From positions 267-21,438 of the forward strand of contig DKKR01000067.1 in assembly GCA_002455375.1 (NCBI GenBank): a stretch of DNA of 21,172 bases, read 5' to 3'. The notes beneath the pieces are model-generated. The model did not search any database. It was not told where the DNA came from and saw only the letters and a list, made by a program, of their open reading frames with translations. Below are positions 7,340 through 15,284 of this stretch, piece by piece. The position numbers were made by a program, and so were the translations under genes. The DNA comes from Bacteroidetes bacterium UBA6661 (GTDB taxonomy: Bacteria > Bacteroidota > Bacteroidia > AKYH767-A > OLB10). The number at the start of each line of letters is the position of its first letter. Position 1 is the first letter of the stretch.

Positions 7340-8266
7340 TTACGATAAAAGTTTAATTGCAGCCAATTTATCAGCATTCATGGCTTCAATCAGCATTGCA
7401 CTGTTTTCAAATTTCTGCTCACTGCGTATAAATTCAGTCATACAAATGGTTATCTTTTCTCCGTAAATATCAGCATTAAAATCAAATAAATTCACCTCTA
7501 TAGAGCGTGCTCCATTGTCGAAAGTAGGTCTGTTTCCAATACTCATCACGCCATCATACCATTGACCATGAACCAGGGTTCGGGCTGCGTAAACTCCATT
7601 TGCCGGAACTAATTTGTAATCCTCATGTATGTGCAGGTTGGCCGTTGGAAACCCAAGACTGTGACCTAATTTTTTGCCATGAACAACAGTACCAGTCAAC
7701 TCATAATCATATCCCAAAAACTCACGGGCAGTTGCCACATCGCCTGCCAGCAAAGAGTTTCTGATTTTTGTTGAACTTACGGCAACATCATTTACTAATT
7801 GCTCATGAATTCTTTCAACAGTAAAATTGTAAACCGGTGCCAACTCTTCCAAATCGGTAAAAGAACCTTCTCTGTTACGTCCAAAATGATGGTCATAGCC
7901 GATTATCAGTTTTTTTACACCAAGTTTGTTGACTAATATATCTCGAACAAATTCGGTAGAACTCATTCTTGAAAATTCTTTTGAAAAGGGATGAATAATA
8001 AGATGATCTATGCCTGCTTTTTCCATCAACATCGTTCGCTCGTTTATTGTATTCAGCAGTTGAATTCCATGGTCGTCAGGAAATAAAACCATTCGGGGGT
8101 GTGGAAAAAATGTGAGTACTACAACTTGCCCGTTTACATCACCGGCAATTTTTTTCAGTCGTTCAATAATTACTTTATGCCCTAGATGCACGCCATCAAA
8201 TGTGCCAAGTGTTATTACGGCATTGCTGACCTTTTCAAATTGGTCTATATGGTTATATATTTTCAA
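7340..8266 (-). CDS. ribF: Bifunctional riboflavin kinase/FAD synthetase RibF
   Basis: 308 residues, normal length for RibF. It phosphorylates riboflavin to FMN and adenylates FMN to FAD in the cytoplasm. The N-terminal FAD synthetase (nucleotidyltransferase) domain shows GTFDGVHLGH (21-30), FFPHP (53-57), GYDHHFG (123-129) and SSTKIR (164-169). The C-terminal kinase domain shows GFPTAN (205-210), GVYAA (224-228), GNRPTF (244-249) and the catalytic Glu of SIEVNL at 257. The start codon is TTG: no in-frame ATG exists between the promoter-like element at 8287-8294 and the essential first motif, and MKIYN fits known N-termini. The secreted LRR gene follows closely. Confidence 0.95.
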   Translation of the reverse strand: MKIYNHIDQFEKVSNAVITLGTFDGVHLGHKVIIERLKKIAGDVNGQVVVLTFFPHPRMVLFPDDHGIQLLNTINERTMLMEKAGIDHLIIHPFSKEFSRMSSTEFVRDILVNKLGVKKLIIGYDHHFGRNREGSFTDLEELAPVYNFTVERIHEQLVNDVAVSSTKIRNSLLAGDVATAREFLGYDYELTGTVVHGKKLGHSLGFPTANLHIHEDYKLVPANGVYAARTLVHGQWYDGVMSIGNRPTFDNGARSIEVNLFDFNADIYGEKITICMTEFIRSEQKFENSAMLIEAMNADKLAAIKLLS

Positions 8267-8286
8267 AAAATACGGTTGATAAAGTG

Positions 8287-8294
8287 CAAAAATA
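8287..8294 (-). promoter_or_regulatory. Bacteroidota -7 element upstream of ribF
   Basis: Minus-strand TATTTTTG, followed by C, is an exact TAnnTTTG match located 20 nt before the TTG start of ribF. A TTTT at 8315-8318, 20 nt upstream, could serve as a poor -33 element. Confidence 0.55.
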
Positions 8295-8368
8295 CAAAAG
8301 AATTGACGAGGGTTAAAACCATGACATATAAAGCCATTTGTGTATTTGAAAAAACTAAATTGTAATAG

Positions 8369-9550
8369 CTATTCAAAATCGGGATAGAGTAGATATTTTT
8401 TTCGAATAACTTTATACGACTTCAAACCTTCTTCCCATGTTCGTCTAATCTGTTCTTCGTTCAGCCCTGCAATAATCTGTTTACGTAATTTATCTGTGCC
8501 GGCAAGTTTGTCGAAGTAGTCGTTAAAGAATTTATCTTTTTGCTGATAGTTGTCGTAAATATTTTTAATCCAAAACAAGTATAGTTTTTTAAGTGATGGA
8601 ATATAATAATCTCCAAAATCCCGCAGGTCAAAGCCTTTGCACTTTTGGTTTTCATATAGTGGGGGAAGTTTCATCTCCGGATTTTTTTTAGGAGTAAATT
8701 CAAATGGGCCTTCAGTAAAACCGGGGTAACCAACAACCTGAAAAGGATAGGCCGTCCCGCGACCAATGCTCACAATTGTTCCTTCAAAAAAACACAATGA
8801 AGGATACAAATAAACGGCTGTCATGTTTGGCAAATTGGGAGAAGGATTAACCGGCAGTTTATATCTTGTTTCATGCGTATATCCTTTAACGCTGATAACG
8901 GTAACATCACATTGCTCTTTATTGGCAAGCCACCCTTCGCCATTAAGCATTTGTGCATATTCGCCCATCGTTAGGCCATGTACTACAGGAATAGGATTAA
9001 GGCCGACAAAAGATTTAAATTCAGGTTCAAGCACAGGGCCATCAACATAATACCCATTTGGGTTAGGTCTGTCTAAAACAATCAGTTTCTTTTTGTTTTC
9101 TGCACAGGCTTCCATCACATATTGTAATGTTGAACTGTAGGTGTAAAAACGTGTACCGACATCCTGCAAGTCGAACAGGACAATATCAATACCCTTTAAA
9201 TCATCAGTTGTAGGTTTTTTATGATTACCATAAAGCGAAATGATGGGTAGGCCTGTGCTTTTATCTTTACCGGATTCAATATTTTCTCCGGCTTCGGCAG
9301 TGCCTCGAAAACCATGTTCAGGAGTGAAAATTTTCTTTATTTTGACATGCTTTGAAAGAAGCAGATCAACCAAATGTGTTTTGCCAACGATGCTTGTCTG
9401 ATTAGCAACCACAGCAATATTTTTATCACTGATGATCGGCAAATAGCTGTTAACTTGTCCGGCACCGGTAATTACACTGTCAATCATTTGCGCAGTGCTT
9501 TGATGGCTGATAATTAGGGATAGTAAAACTATCCAACGCTTCAAAATCAT
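8369..9550 (-). CDS. namZ: Exo-beta-N-acetylmuramidase NamZ (DUF1343 family)
   Basis: 393 residues with a signal peptide (about 1-20, ending HQSTAQ), so exported. Family landmarks are in order: VVANQTS (47-53), FTPEHGFRG (75-83) with the conserved acidic residue, DLQDVGTRFYTY (127-138), DRPNPNG (160-166) and HGLTMGEYA (191-199); the C-terminal part carries GRGTAYPFQVVG and ends with a Tyr/Leu-rich segment. Characterised NamZ enzymes remove MurNAc from the non-reducing end of peptidoglycan fragments, in cell-wall turnover and recycling. No other muropeptide recycling gene is adjacent; ribF follows after about 100 nt. The start faces the permease start with 39 nt between them, so the two are divergently transcribed. 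A one-mismatch promoter-like TATTCTTG lies at 9573-9580. Confidence 0.9.
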   Translation of the reverse strand: MILKRWIVLLSLIISHQSTAQMIDSVITGAGQVNSYLPIISDKNIAVVANQTSIVGKTHLVDLLLSKHVKIKKIFTPEHGFRGTAEAGENIESGKDKSTGLPIISLYGNHKKPTTDDLKGIDIVLFDLQDVGTRFYTYSSTLQYVMEACAENKKKLIVLDRPNPNGYYVDGPVLEPEFKSFVGLNPIPVVHGLTMGEYAQMLNGEGWLANKEQCDVTVISVKGYTHETRYKLPVNPSPNLPNMTAVYLYPSLCFFEGTIVSIGRGTAYPFQVVGYPGFTEGPFEFTPKKNPEMKLPPLYENQKCKGFDLRDFGDYYIPSLKKLYLFWIKNIYDNYQQKDKFFNDYFDKLAGTDKLRKQIIAGLNEEQIRRTWEEGLKSYKVIRKKYLLYPDFE

Positions 9551-9557
9551 AAATTTG
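9550..9557 (+). promoter_or_regulatory. Bacteroidota -7 element upstream of the FtsX-like permease
   Basis: Plus-strand TAAATTTG is an exact TAnnTTTG match overlapping the first base of the divergent namZ start codon and lying 32 nt before the TTG start of the permease. No -33 TTTG is seen at the usual distance. Confidence 0.4.
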
Positions 9558-9589
9558 AAACCGAAATATCAGCAAGAATAATAAATTAG

Positions 9590-10810
9590 TTGAGATACTC
9601 TTACTTCATAGCAAAACGTTTTTTCACAGGCAGTGTTAACAACCAACGAATGTCGGGCACTGTTCTGGCCATAGCAGTAACCAGCATTGCACTGAGTGTA
9701 ATGGTGATGCTTGTTGCTGTTGCAATTGTCACAGGGTTTAAAAAGGAAATTACTTCTAAAGTTGTTGGCTTTGGAGCACATATCAGAATAAAACATTTTG
9801 ACAACAATCAATCTTATGAGGAGATTCCGGTAAATATTGATCAGAAATTTTTAGCCAAGCTTAAAAGTGATACAAGAATCAGTAGTGTCAATGCATATGC
9901 AACCAAGGCAGGGATAATCCGCACTTCTGAAGATATTTTAGGTGTGGCTGTAAAAGGAGTAGATTCAACTTTTAACTCCGCTTTTTTTGACCCGAATATT
10001 ATTGAAGGGAGTTTTAATCTTCATATACATTCAGGTGATTATCCTGCTATTATTTCAAAAAGTATAGCAGACAAAATGAAATTAAAGCTGAATGATTATT
10101 TTGTAGTTTATTTTATTGATGAACCGCCAAGAGCACGCAAGTTTAAAGTCAATGGAATATATTCCACAGGGCTTGAAGAGTTTGATAACCTCTATGTGTT
10201 TTGTCCTTTAACTGTTATTCAGAAATTAAACAACTGGAATGTGTTGCAGGCAGGAGGCTTTGAAGTGAATCTGAAAAATATTAGCGACCTTGAATCCGTC
10301 AATGAAAGTATCTATAAAGAAGCAGGATTTGAATTAAATACACAATCCATCAAAACAATTTATCCTGAAATATTTCATTGGCTCGAATTGCAGGATGTCA
10401 ATGTAATTATCATTCTTGTTTTGATGATTCTTGTTGCCGGGATTAATATGGTTTCTACGTTGCTGATAATTTTATTAGACAATACAACTACAATTGGTTT
10501 ACTCAAGGCAATTGGTGCAGGAAATTCAGGGATAAGAAAAATTTTTCTGATGGTTTCTTCAGGAATTGTTGGCATAGGTTTGATTGCAGGAAATGTTGCA
10601 GGACTTTTATTATGCTGGATGCAGTATCGTTTTCATTTGGTTAGTCTGCCACAGGAATCATATTATGTTCCTTATGTTCCTGTAAATTTATCGGTTACTA
10701 ATATTCTGCTGATTAATGCAGGGACGTTAGTTGTATGTATTCTGGTGATGCTTATTCCTTCAATGATTGTTTCGCGCATAAGTCCTGTGAAGGCGCTGCG
10801 CTACGAGTAA
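9590..10810 (+). CDS. FtsX/LolE-like ABC transporter permease
   Basis: 406 residues with the lipoprotein-release/MacB permease architecture: an N-terminal helix (about 24-48), a periplasmic domain (about 60-265), then three helices (about 272-296, 320-345 and 365-392) that form the FtsX domain, ending in SPVKALRYE, the classic family C-terminus. The likely role is the membrane part of an ABC exporter or Lol-type lipoprotein release machine. No ATPase gene is adjacent, so the partner must be elsewhere. The start is TTG, directly after an in-frame TAG; the next ATG would delete the conserved RYSYFIAKRF opening. The stop lies 2 nt from the stop of the convergent DUF4834-like gene. Confidence 0.88.
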   Translation: MRYSYFIAKRFFTGSVNNQRMSGTVLAIAVTSIALSVMVMLVAVAIVTGFKKEITSKVVGFGAHIRIKHFDNNQSYEEIPVNIDQKFLAKLKSDTRISSVNAYATKAGIIRTSEDILGVAVKGVDSTFNSAFFDPNIIEGSFNLHIHSGDYPAIISKSIADKMKLKLNDYFVVYFIDEPPRARKFKVNGIYSTGLEEFDNLYVFCPLTVIQKLNNWNVLQAGGFEVNLKNISDLESVNESIYKEAGFELNTQSIKTIYPEIFHWLELQDVNVIIILVLMILVAGINMVSTLLIILLDNTTTIGLLKAIGAGNSGIRKIFLMVSSGIVGIGLIAGNVAGLLLCWMQYRFHLVSLPQESYYVPYVPVNLSVTNILLINAGTLVVCILVMLIPSMIVSRISPVKALRYE

Positions 10811-10826
10811 AATCAATCTTTGATTT
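10810..10826. terminator. AT-rich inverted repeat between convergent stops, possible weak bidirectional terminator
   Basis: AAATCAA-TCT-TTGATTT gives a perfect 7-bp stem with a 3-nt loop exactly where the permease and DUF4834-like genes converge. It is AT-only in most pairs and lacks a T tract on the plus strand; on the minus strand TTTTA follows. It also encodes the tail of the small gene, so the repeat may be coincidental. Confidence 0.25.
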
Positions 10827-11013
10827 CTTCAAAATCAACATACTCGCCTTGGTCGTTGTTGCGATTGTTGTTATTGGTGTTTGTGTTTATAGTCACATCG
10901 CCTTCCTGTCTGGTAGTGTTCCTTTGTGTTTGATTGCTTTTAGGCCTCACAAAACTTTTATAAATCTGAATTACCACCCAGACAACAACTATTGTATAAA
11001 ACACATCACGCAT
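10813..11013 (-). CDS. Small single-pass membrane protein, DUF4834-like
   Basis: 66 residues: one N-terminal membrane helix (about 3-20, VFYTIVVVWVVIQIYKSF), a basic stretch, then a hydrophilic Asn/Thr-rich segment with NTNTNNNNRNN, and an acidic tail GEYVDFEEIKD. A short membrane anchor with a conserved tail of the type GEYVDYEE is how I recognise the DUF4834 family of Bacteroidota; the function is unknown. The start is 18 nt after the carB stop, so it is probably the second gene of a carB operon. The longer plus-strand frame through this region (10735-11028) lacks any recognisable features and is taken as a shadow. The match rests on the helix layout and the tail motif only. Confidence 0.6.
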   Translation of the reverse strand: MRDVFYTIVVVWVVIQIYKSFVRPKSNQTQRNTTRQEGDVTINTNTNNNNRNNDQGEYVDFEEIKD

Positions 11014-11031
11014 GCTCTGCTATTGTAAAAA

Positions 11032-13881
11032 TTATTTTGATAAATACATACTCTTTTCCTTATACAAATTACGGAAATAGGCATCATTTGTGCTTTCAAT
11101 AAATCTTATGGCTTCACCTGTTGATTTCATTTCAGGACCTAACTCTTTATTTACATCAGCAAATTTCTCAAACGAAAACACAGGTTCTTTTATTGCATAT
11201 CCAAATTGAGCAGGTTTAATGTTGAAGTCTTTTAATTTTTTTACACCAAGCATCACCTTGGTTGCAATGTTAATATATGGCACCTGATGTGCTTTGGCAA
11301 TAAACGGAACTGTTCTTGATGCACGCGGATTGGCTTCAATAACATAAACTTTTTCATTCTTGACAGCATACTGAATATTCAATAAGCCTTTTACATTAAG
11401 TGCCAATGCAAGTTTATTCGCATAATCTTTAATCTGACTTATAACCACATCACTTAAGCTGAATGGCGGTAACACTGCATAAGAATCACCACTATGAATA
11501 CCTGCCGGTTCAATGTGCTCCATGATACCTATGATCTGAACATCTTTGCCATCACAAATCAAATCAGCTTCGCACTCTTCGGCACGATCAAGAAAATGGT
11601 CAATGAGGACTCTGTTGCCCGGAAGGTTTTTCAACAGTTTTATTACTGCACGTTCTAATTCTTCGTCATTAATTACAATGCTCATACCTTGTCCACCTAA
11701 CACATAACTTGGACGAACCAAGACAGGATATCCAACTTTATTGGCAACAACAAGTGCTTCTTCTGCACTTTCTGCAACACCGTAGGGAGGATATGGTATG
11801 CCTAAATCGTGAAGCAAGTCAGAGAAACGTCCGCGATCTTCTGCCAGATCCATATCTTCGTATGAGGTGCCAATTATTTTGATTCCTTTTTCATTGAGGT
11901 ACTGCGACAATTTCAGAGCCGTTTGTCCGCCAAGTTGAACAATAACGCCTTCAGGTTTTTCGTATTCAATAAGTTCGAATATATGCTCCTGATAAACCGG
12001 TTCAAAATACAGTTTATCTGCAATGTCAAAGTCTGTACTTACAGTTTCAGGATTGCAGTTAACCATGATGGCTTCATAGCCTGACTCTTTTGATGCAAGA
12101 ACGCCATGAACACATGAATAATCGAATTCAATACCCTGACCGATACGATTAGGGCCGCTGCCTAACACTAAAATTTTTTTCTTATTGCTGACAATACTTT
12201 CACTGGCTGTAATTTCATTACCATTACTGTCTTGTGCAGGTCTTTCAAAAGTACTGTAGAAATAGGGTGTCTTTGCGGCAAACTCTGCCGAGCAGGTGTC
12301 AACCATTTTGTAAATACGTTTTACACCCATCTCTTTTCGTGTTTCATAAACTTCTTCAGCAGTGACATTACCTAAAATATGTGCAATCTGATAATCTGAA
12401 AATCCGTTCTGCTTTAATTCGAGCATAAAGTCCGTAGAAAGATTTTTCAGACTATGCCTTCTCAGTTCTTGCTCCATGCCTACTAATTTCTGAATCTCTG
12501 TCAGAAACCATTTATCAATTTTGGTGTGGTTGTGAATGGTTTGGATTGGAAGTCCTAATTTCAATGCATCTTTAACATGAAATATTCTATCCCATGATGG
12601 ATGCTCTAGTGAGTAAATGATGTCATCAACTTTGTGCCATCCTGTTCCGTCTGCACCTAAACCATGGCGATTTATTTCAAGGCTCTGACATGCTTTCTGC
12701 AGTGCTTCGTTAAAGCTGCGACCAATACCCATCACTTCACCGACTGATTTCATTTGTAAGCCCAAGGTGCGGTCAGCACCATGGAATTTATCAAAATTCC
12801 ATCGGGGTATTTTTACAATAACATAGTCTAAGGCAGGCTCAAAAAATGCAGAAGTGCTTCCTGTAATCTGATTTTTTAATTCGTCAAGATGATAACCAAT
12901 GGCAAGCTTTGCAGCAATTTTAGCTATGGGATAGCCTGTTGCTTTTGAAGCTAAAGCCGATGAGCGTGAAACACGTGGATTTATTTCTACTGCAATGATA
13001 TCTTCGGTGTCAGGGCTTACGGCAAACTGTACATTACATCCGCCTGCAAATTTTCCGATAGCACGCATCATCTTAATTGCCATATCGCGCATTCGCTGAT
13101 AGGTATGATCGCTCAAGGTCATTGCCGGAGCAATAGTAATACTGTCGCCTGTGTGAACACCCATTGGGTCAAGGTTTTCAATGGAGCAGATAATTATTAC
13201 GTTATCGTTAGCATCACGCAATAGTTCTAATTCATATTCTTTCCATCCGAGAACAGCTTTTTCTACAAGCACTTCGTGAATGGGTGAAGCTTGTAAGCCG
13301 CGCATCAACCTGTCTTCAAACTCTTCTTTCTTCATTACAAAACTTCCACCTGTTCCACCTAAGGTATAGGACGGGCGGATTACTAAAGGAAATCCTATGC
13401 GTTGTGCAATTTCTTTGCCTTCAAGAAATGAGTTGGCAACAGCAGAGGGCGGAACACCTACTCCGATTTCTATCATTAGTTTACGGAACGATTCACGATT
13501 TTCCGTAGTTTCAATAGCAGCTACATTGACACCAATAATGCGAACACCATATTTGCTCCAAATACCTCTTTCATCGGCTTCTTTGCAAAGATTCAAAGCT
13601 GTCTGGCCTCCCATAGTTGGTAAAACGGCATCAATCTTTCGTTCATTCAATATTTTTTCAATGCTGTCAACCGTAAGCGGAAGCAGATAAATATGATCTG
13701 CCGTTACCTGATCGGTCATGATGGTGGCAGGATTCGAGTTGATGAGTGTCACTTCTATTCCTTCTTCGCGCAGTGAACGTGAAGCTTGTGATCCGCTGTA
13801 GTCAAACTCGCAGGCCTGACCAATGATGATAGGCCCACTGCCTATGATGAGTACTGATTTTATGGAATTATCCTTTGGCAT
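11032..13881 (-). CDS. carB: Carbamoyl-phosphate synthase large subunit (short form without MGS domain)
   Basis: 949 residues. With the glutaminase subunit CarA it makes carbamoyl phosphate from bicarbonate, glutamine nitrogen and two ATP, for pyrimidine and arginine synthesis. Both homologous halves are present: GSGPIIIGQACEFDYSG near the N-terminus and GSGPNRIGQGIEFDYS near residue 575, each followed by an ATP-grasp domain (RPSYTLGGTGG and RPSYVLGGQGM; metal-site EINPRVSRSSALASKATG and EANPRASRTVPFIAKA). The protein ends shortly after GPEMKSTGEAIRF, about 120 residues earlier than E. coli CarB (1073), so the C-terminal MGS-like allosteric domain is absent. The stop is clean and similar short forms are, to my knowledge, usual in several Bacteroidota lineages. 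carA is not in the window. Confidence 0.96.
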   Translation of the reverse strand: MPKDNSIKSVLIIGSGPIIIGQACEFDYSGSQASRSLREEGIEVTLINSNPATIMTDQVTADHIYLLPLTVDSIEKILNERKIDAVLPTMGGQTALNLCKEADERGIWSKYGVRIIGVNVAAIETTENRESFRKLMIEIGVGVPPSAVANSFLEGKEIAQRIGFPLVIRPSYTLGGTGGSFVMKKEEFEDRLMRGLQASPIHEVLVEKAVLGWKEYELELLRDANDNVIIICSIENLDPMGVHTGDSITIAPAMTLSDHTYQRMRDMAIKMMRAIGKFAGGCNVQFAVSPDTEDIIAVEINPRVSRSSALASKATGYPIAKIAAKLAIGYHLDELKNQITGSTSAFFEPALDYVIVKIPRWNFDKFHGADRTLGLQMKSVGEVMGIGRSFNEALQKACQSLEINRHGLGADGTGWHKVDDIIYSLEHPSWDRIFHVKDALKLGLPIQTIHNHTKIDKWFLTEIQKLVGMEQELRRHSLKNLSTDFMLELKQNGFSDYQIAHILGNVTAEEVYETRKEMGVKRIYKMVDTCSAEFAAKTPYFYSTFERPAQDSNGNEITASESIVSNKKKILVLGSGPNRIGQGIEFDYSCVHGVLASKESGYEAIMVNCNPETVSTDFDIADKLYFEPVYQEHIFELIEYEKPEGVIVQLGGQTALKLSQYLNEKGIKIIGTSYEDMDLAEDRGRFSDLLHDLGIPYPPYGVAESAEEALVVANKVGYPVLVRPSYVLGGQGMSIVINDEELERAVIKLLKNLPGNRVLIDHFLDRAEECEADLICDGKDVQIIGIMEHIEPAGIHSGDSYAVLPPFSLSDVVISQIKDYANKLALALNVKGLLNIQYAVKNEKVYVIEANPRASRTVPFIAKAHQVPYINIATKVMLGVKKLKDFNIKPAQFGYAIKEPVFSFEKFADVNKELGPEMKSTGEAIRFIESTNDAYFRNLYKEKSMYLSK

Positions 13882-13901
13882 CTGTTTCTGTAATTGCTGT
13901 G

Positions 13902-13931
13902 CGAAATTAGCTAAAACAGCTATGCAGGAAA
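13902..13931 (-). promoter_or_regulatory. Candidate carB promoter
   Basis: Minus-strand TTTC (13928-13931), an 18-nt spacer and TAATTTCG (13902-13909) match the Bacteroidota TTTG/TAnnTTTG layout with one mismatch in each element. The -7 box ends 20 nt before the carB ATG. Confidence 0.35.
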
Positions 13932-14043
13932 GGCAATCTTATGAACAACAGATGTATGGACTGTGAATAATTTCCCTCTAAGAAACTGACTTTGTGTTTA
14001 TAATAATTGGTTTACAACTAAAATGCAGTGGTTAATCCCGGAA

Positions 14044-14478
14044 TTAATGTTCTGTCCTTATAAAATTTCCGTTGTCATCGAAATAGAGCTCAACATCATT
14101 ATCTAATTCCACTTTCTGACCAAGTTTTGTTTTCTCCCATCCAACAATCTTGTTGTTTGGGTAATTCTCTTTTACAATGGTATAAATTGTGTCTGTCAGA
14201 ATTTTTTCAGGGATAGCCTTTTTTGATTCAATCTCTATTAATGCATTGTCCTTATTGAAGGTAAGTTTGGTGCTGTCATTTAGCTTTACTTCCAACTCAT
14301 AGTTAAGCAATTCTTTTTCTTTTTTAACTGAAGAAATTGTTGTAGCAGGAAAATGGTTTTTAATGTAGGTCTTAATTTGCTCCGGAGTTTGACTAATAGG
14401 TATGTATTTGTCCTGAGCAAAAAGATTAGATATGCAAAATGTCAAAAGAATAAAAATGCAAGACTTAAAATGCTTCAT
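14044..14478 (-). CDS. Periplasmic PepSY-like (DUF2874-type) protein
   Basis: 144 residues from ATG at 14478, which begins a good signal peptide (MKHFKSCIFILLTF to NLFAQ, about 1-22). The frame is open further upstream but only to a TTG inside the previous gene. The mature part has two copies of a beta-strand-rich repeat: one from QIKTYIKNHFPATTISSV to about residue 82, the other from TIYTIVKENYPNNKIVGW to the C-terminus, each with the I..NYP/HFP and Y/V-E-L-x-F pattern of PepSY-like (BLIP-like) domains common in Bacteroidota. The function of the family is unknown; inhibitor or ligand-binding roles have been suggested from the fold. It starts 7 nt after the stop of the OM barrel gene, so they form a likely two-gene operon. 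Confidence 0.8.
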   Translation of the reverse strand: MKHFKSCIFILLTFCISNLFAQDKYIPISQTPEQIKTYIKNHFPATTISSVKKEKELLNYELEVKLNDSTKLTFNKDNALIEIESKKAIPEKILTDTIYTIVKENYPNNKIVGWEKTKLGQKVELDNDVELYFDDNGNFIRTEH

Positions 14479-14485
14479 GATGGAA

Positions 14486-15184
14486 TTAAAATTTATATGA
14501 TATGCCAAAGGTAGTGTAAAATCGATTATCACTGTCGGCAATTGAATGACCGCAAGCTATATCAACCTGAAGTTTAGGATGTAACAAAACTAAAACACCT
14601 GCATCGGCATTATGTTGAACAGAAGAATTTACAGAAGCAAAATACTCAGCAAAGAGTGATATTTTTTCTATCGGTGAGTAACCAAGGTTAAAGGTATAAT
14701 TAAATGTTTTAAAATCATCAGTAAATCCGGCATTGTATGAAACTGTAAAATTTTCATTCACTTCATTTTCAAACGCTAATTTTAGTTCATAAGAAATTTT
14801 ATTAGTCAGAAAATCTTTCGATGCAATTTTTCCATAACTCATATAGCCAACTGCAGTAATGGCGGGAATCCATTTTTTTTGTTTAATAATTTTTTGTTTA
14901 ACACTTAATGTAAAAGGAAGAAAACCTTTCCAGTCATCAATCTTTCCTGCATCTGAAAGCAGACGAATTTCTGTAGAAGTTGTAAGTCCATACCGAATCA
15001 TAAGGTTGTTTGTAAATAAGTTTTTGCCTAAAGTTATACCTTCTTCAACCTGAAAATACTTTTTGGTCAATGTATAGACACCGTCACTCTGATCAGGACG
15101 GTCGGTATTGATATTTTCATCCTGTGCCGCAAGGCGAGTAACTGTGAAACAAAGCAATAAGAAAAGTCGCAAAGTAAATTTCAT
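14486..15184 (-). CDS. Outer-membrane beta-barrel protein, MetA-pathway-of-phenol-degradation-like transporter family
   Basis: 232 residues. A signal peptide covers about 1-20 (ending RLAAQ). The mature start INTDRPDQSDGVYTLTKKYFQVEEG is the signature of the PF13557-type barrel family, and the rest alternates hydrophobic and polar residues in 8-12 residue strands separated by short turns. It ends in YKF, the terminal aromatic expected for outer-membrane barrel insertion by BAM. The predicted place is the outer membrane; the substrate is unknown and the phenol label is historical. The PepSY-like gene follows immediately. A one-mismatch promoter-like TATTTTCG is at 15213-15220. Confidence 0.78.
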   Translation of the reverse strand: MKFTLRLFLLLCFTVTRLAAQDENINTDRPDQSDGVYTLTKKYFQVEEGITLGKNLFTNNLMIRYGLTTSTEIRLLSDAGKIDDWKGFLPFTLSVKQKIIKQKKWIPAITAVGYMSYGKIASKDFLTNKISYELKLAFENEVNENFTVSYNAGFTDDFKTFNYTFNLGYSPIEKISLFAEYFASVNSSVQHNADAGVLVLLHPKLQVDIACGHSIADSDNRFYTTFGISYKF

Positions 15185-15284
15185 TAATTAGGAGTGAAGC
15201 AAATAAACATCACGAAAATAGATTAATCCTTTTGAATAAAACATAGTGCTGTTGAAGTTCTGTTTGTGCAGGGTAGGAGTAATG

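Noticed and set aside
8461..8655. 64-codon minus-strand frame within namZ in another reading frame
   Set aside because: It is embedded in the conserved end of namZ and shows no domain; treated as a shadow.
9569..9811. Minus-strand frames (80 and 68 codons) opposite the start of the permease
   Set aside because: They are antisense to the conserved first helix of the permease; cysteine and histidine richness comes from the complementary codons.
10735..11028. 97-codon plus-strand frame overlapping the permease end and the DUF4834-like gene
   Set aside because: It starts inside the permease and ends in unstructured sequence; the minus-strand DUF4834-like protein has a conserved-looking tail and sits well behind carB.
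13284..13690. Overlapping plus-strand frames inside carB
   Set aside because: They are antisense to highly conserved ATP-grasp coding sequence and encode no recognisable protein.
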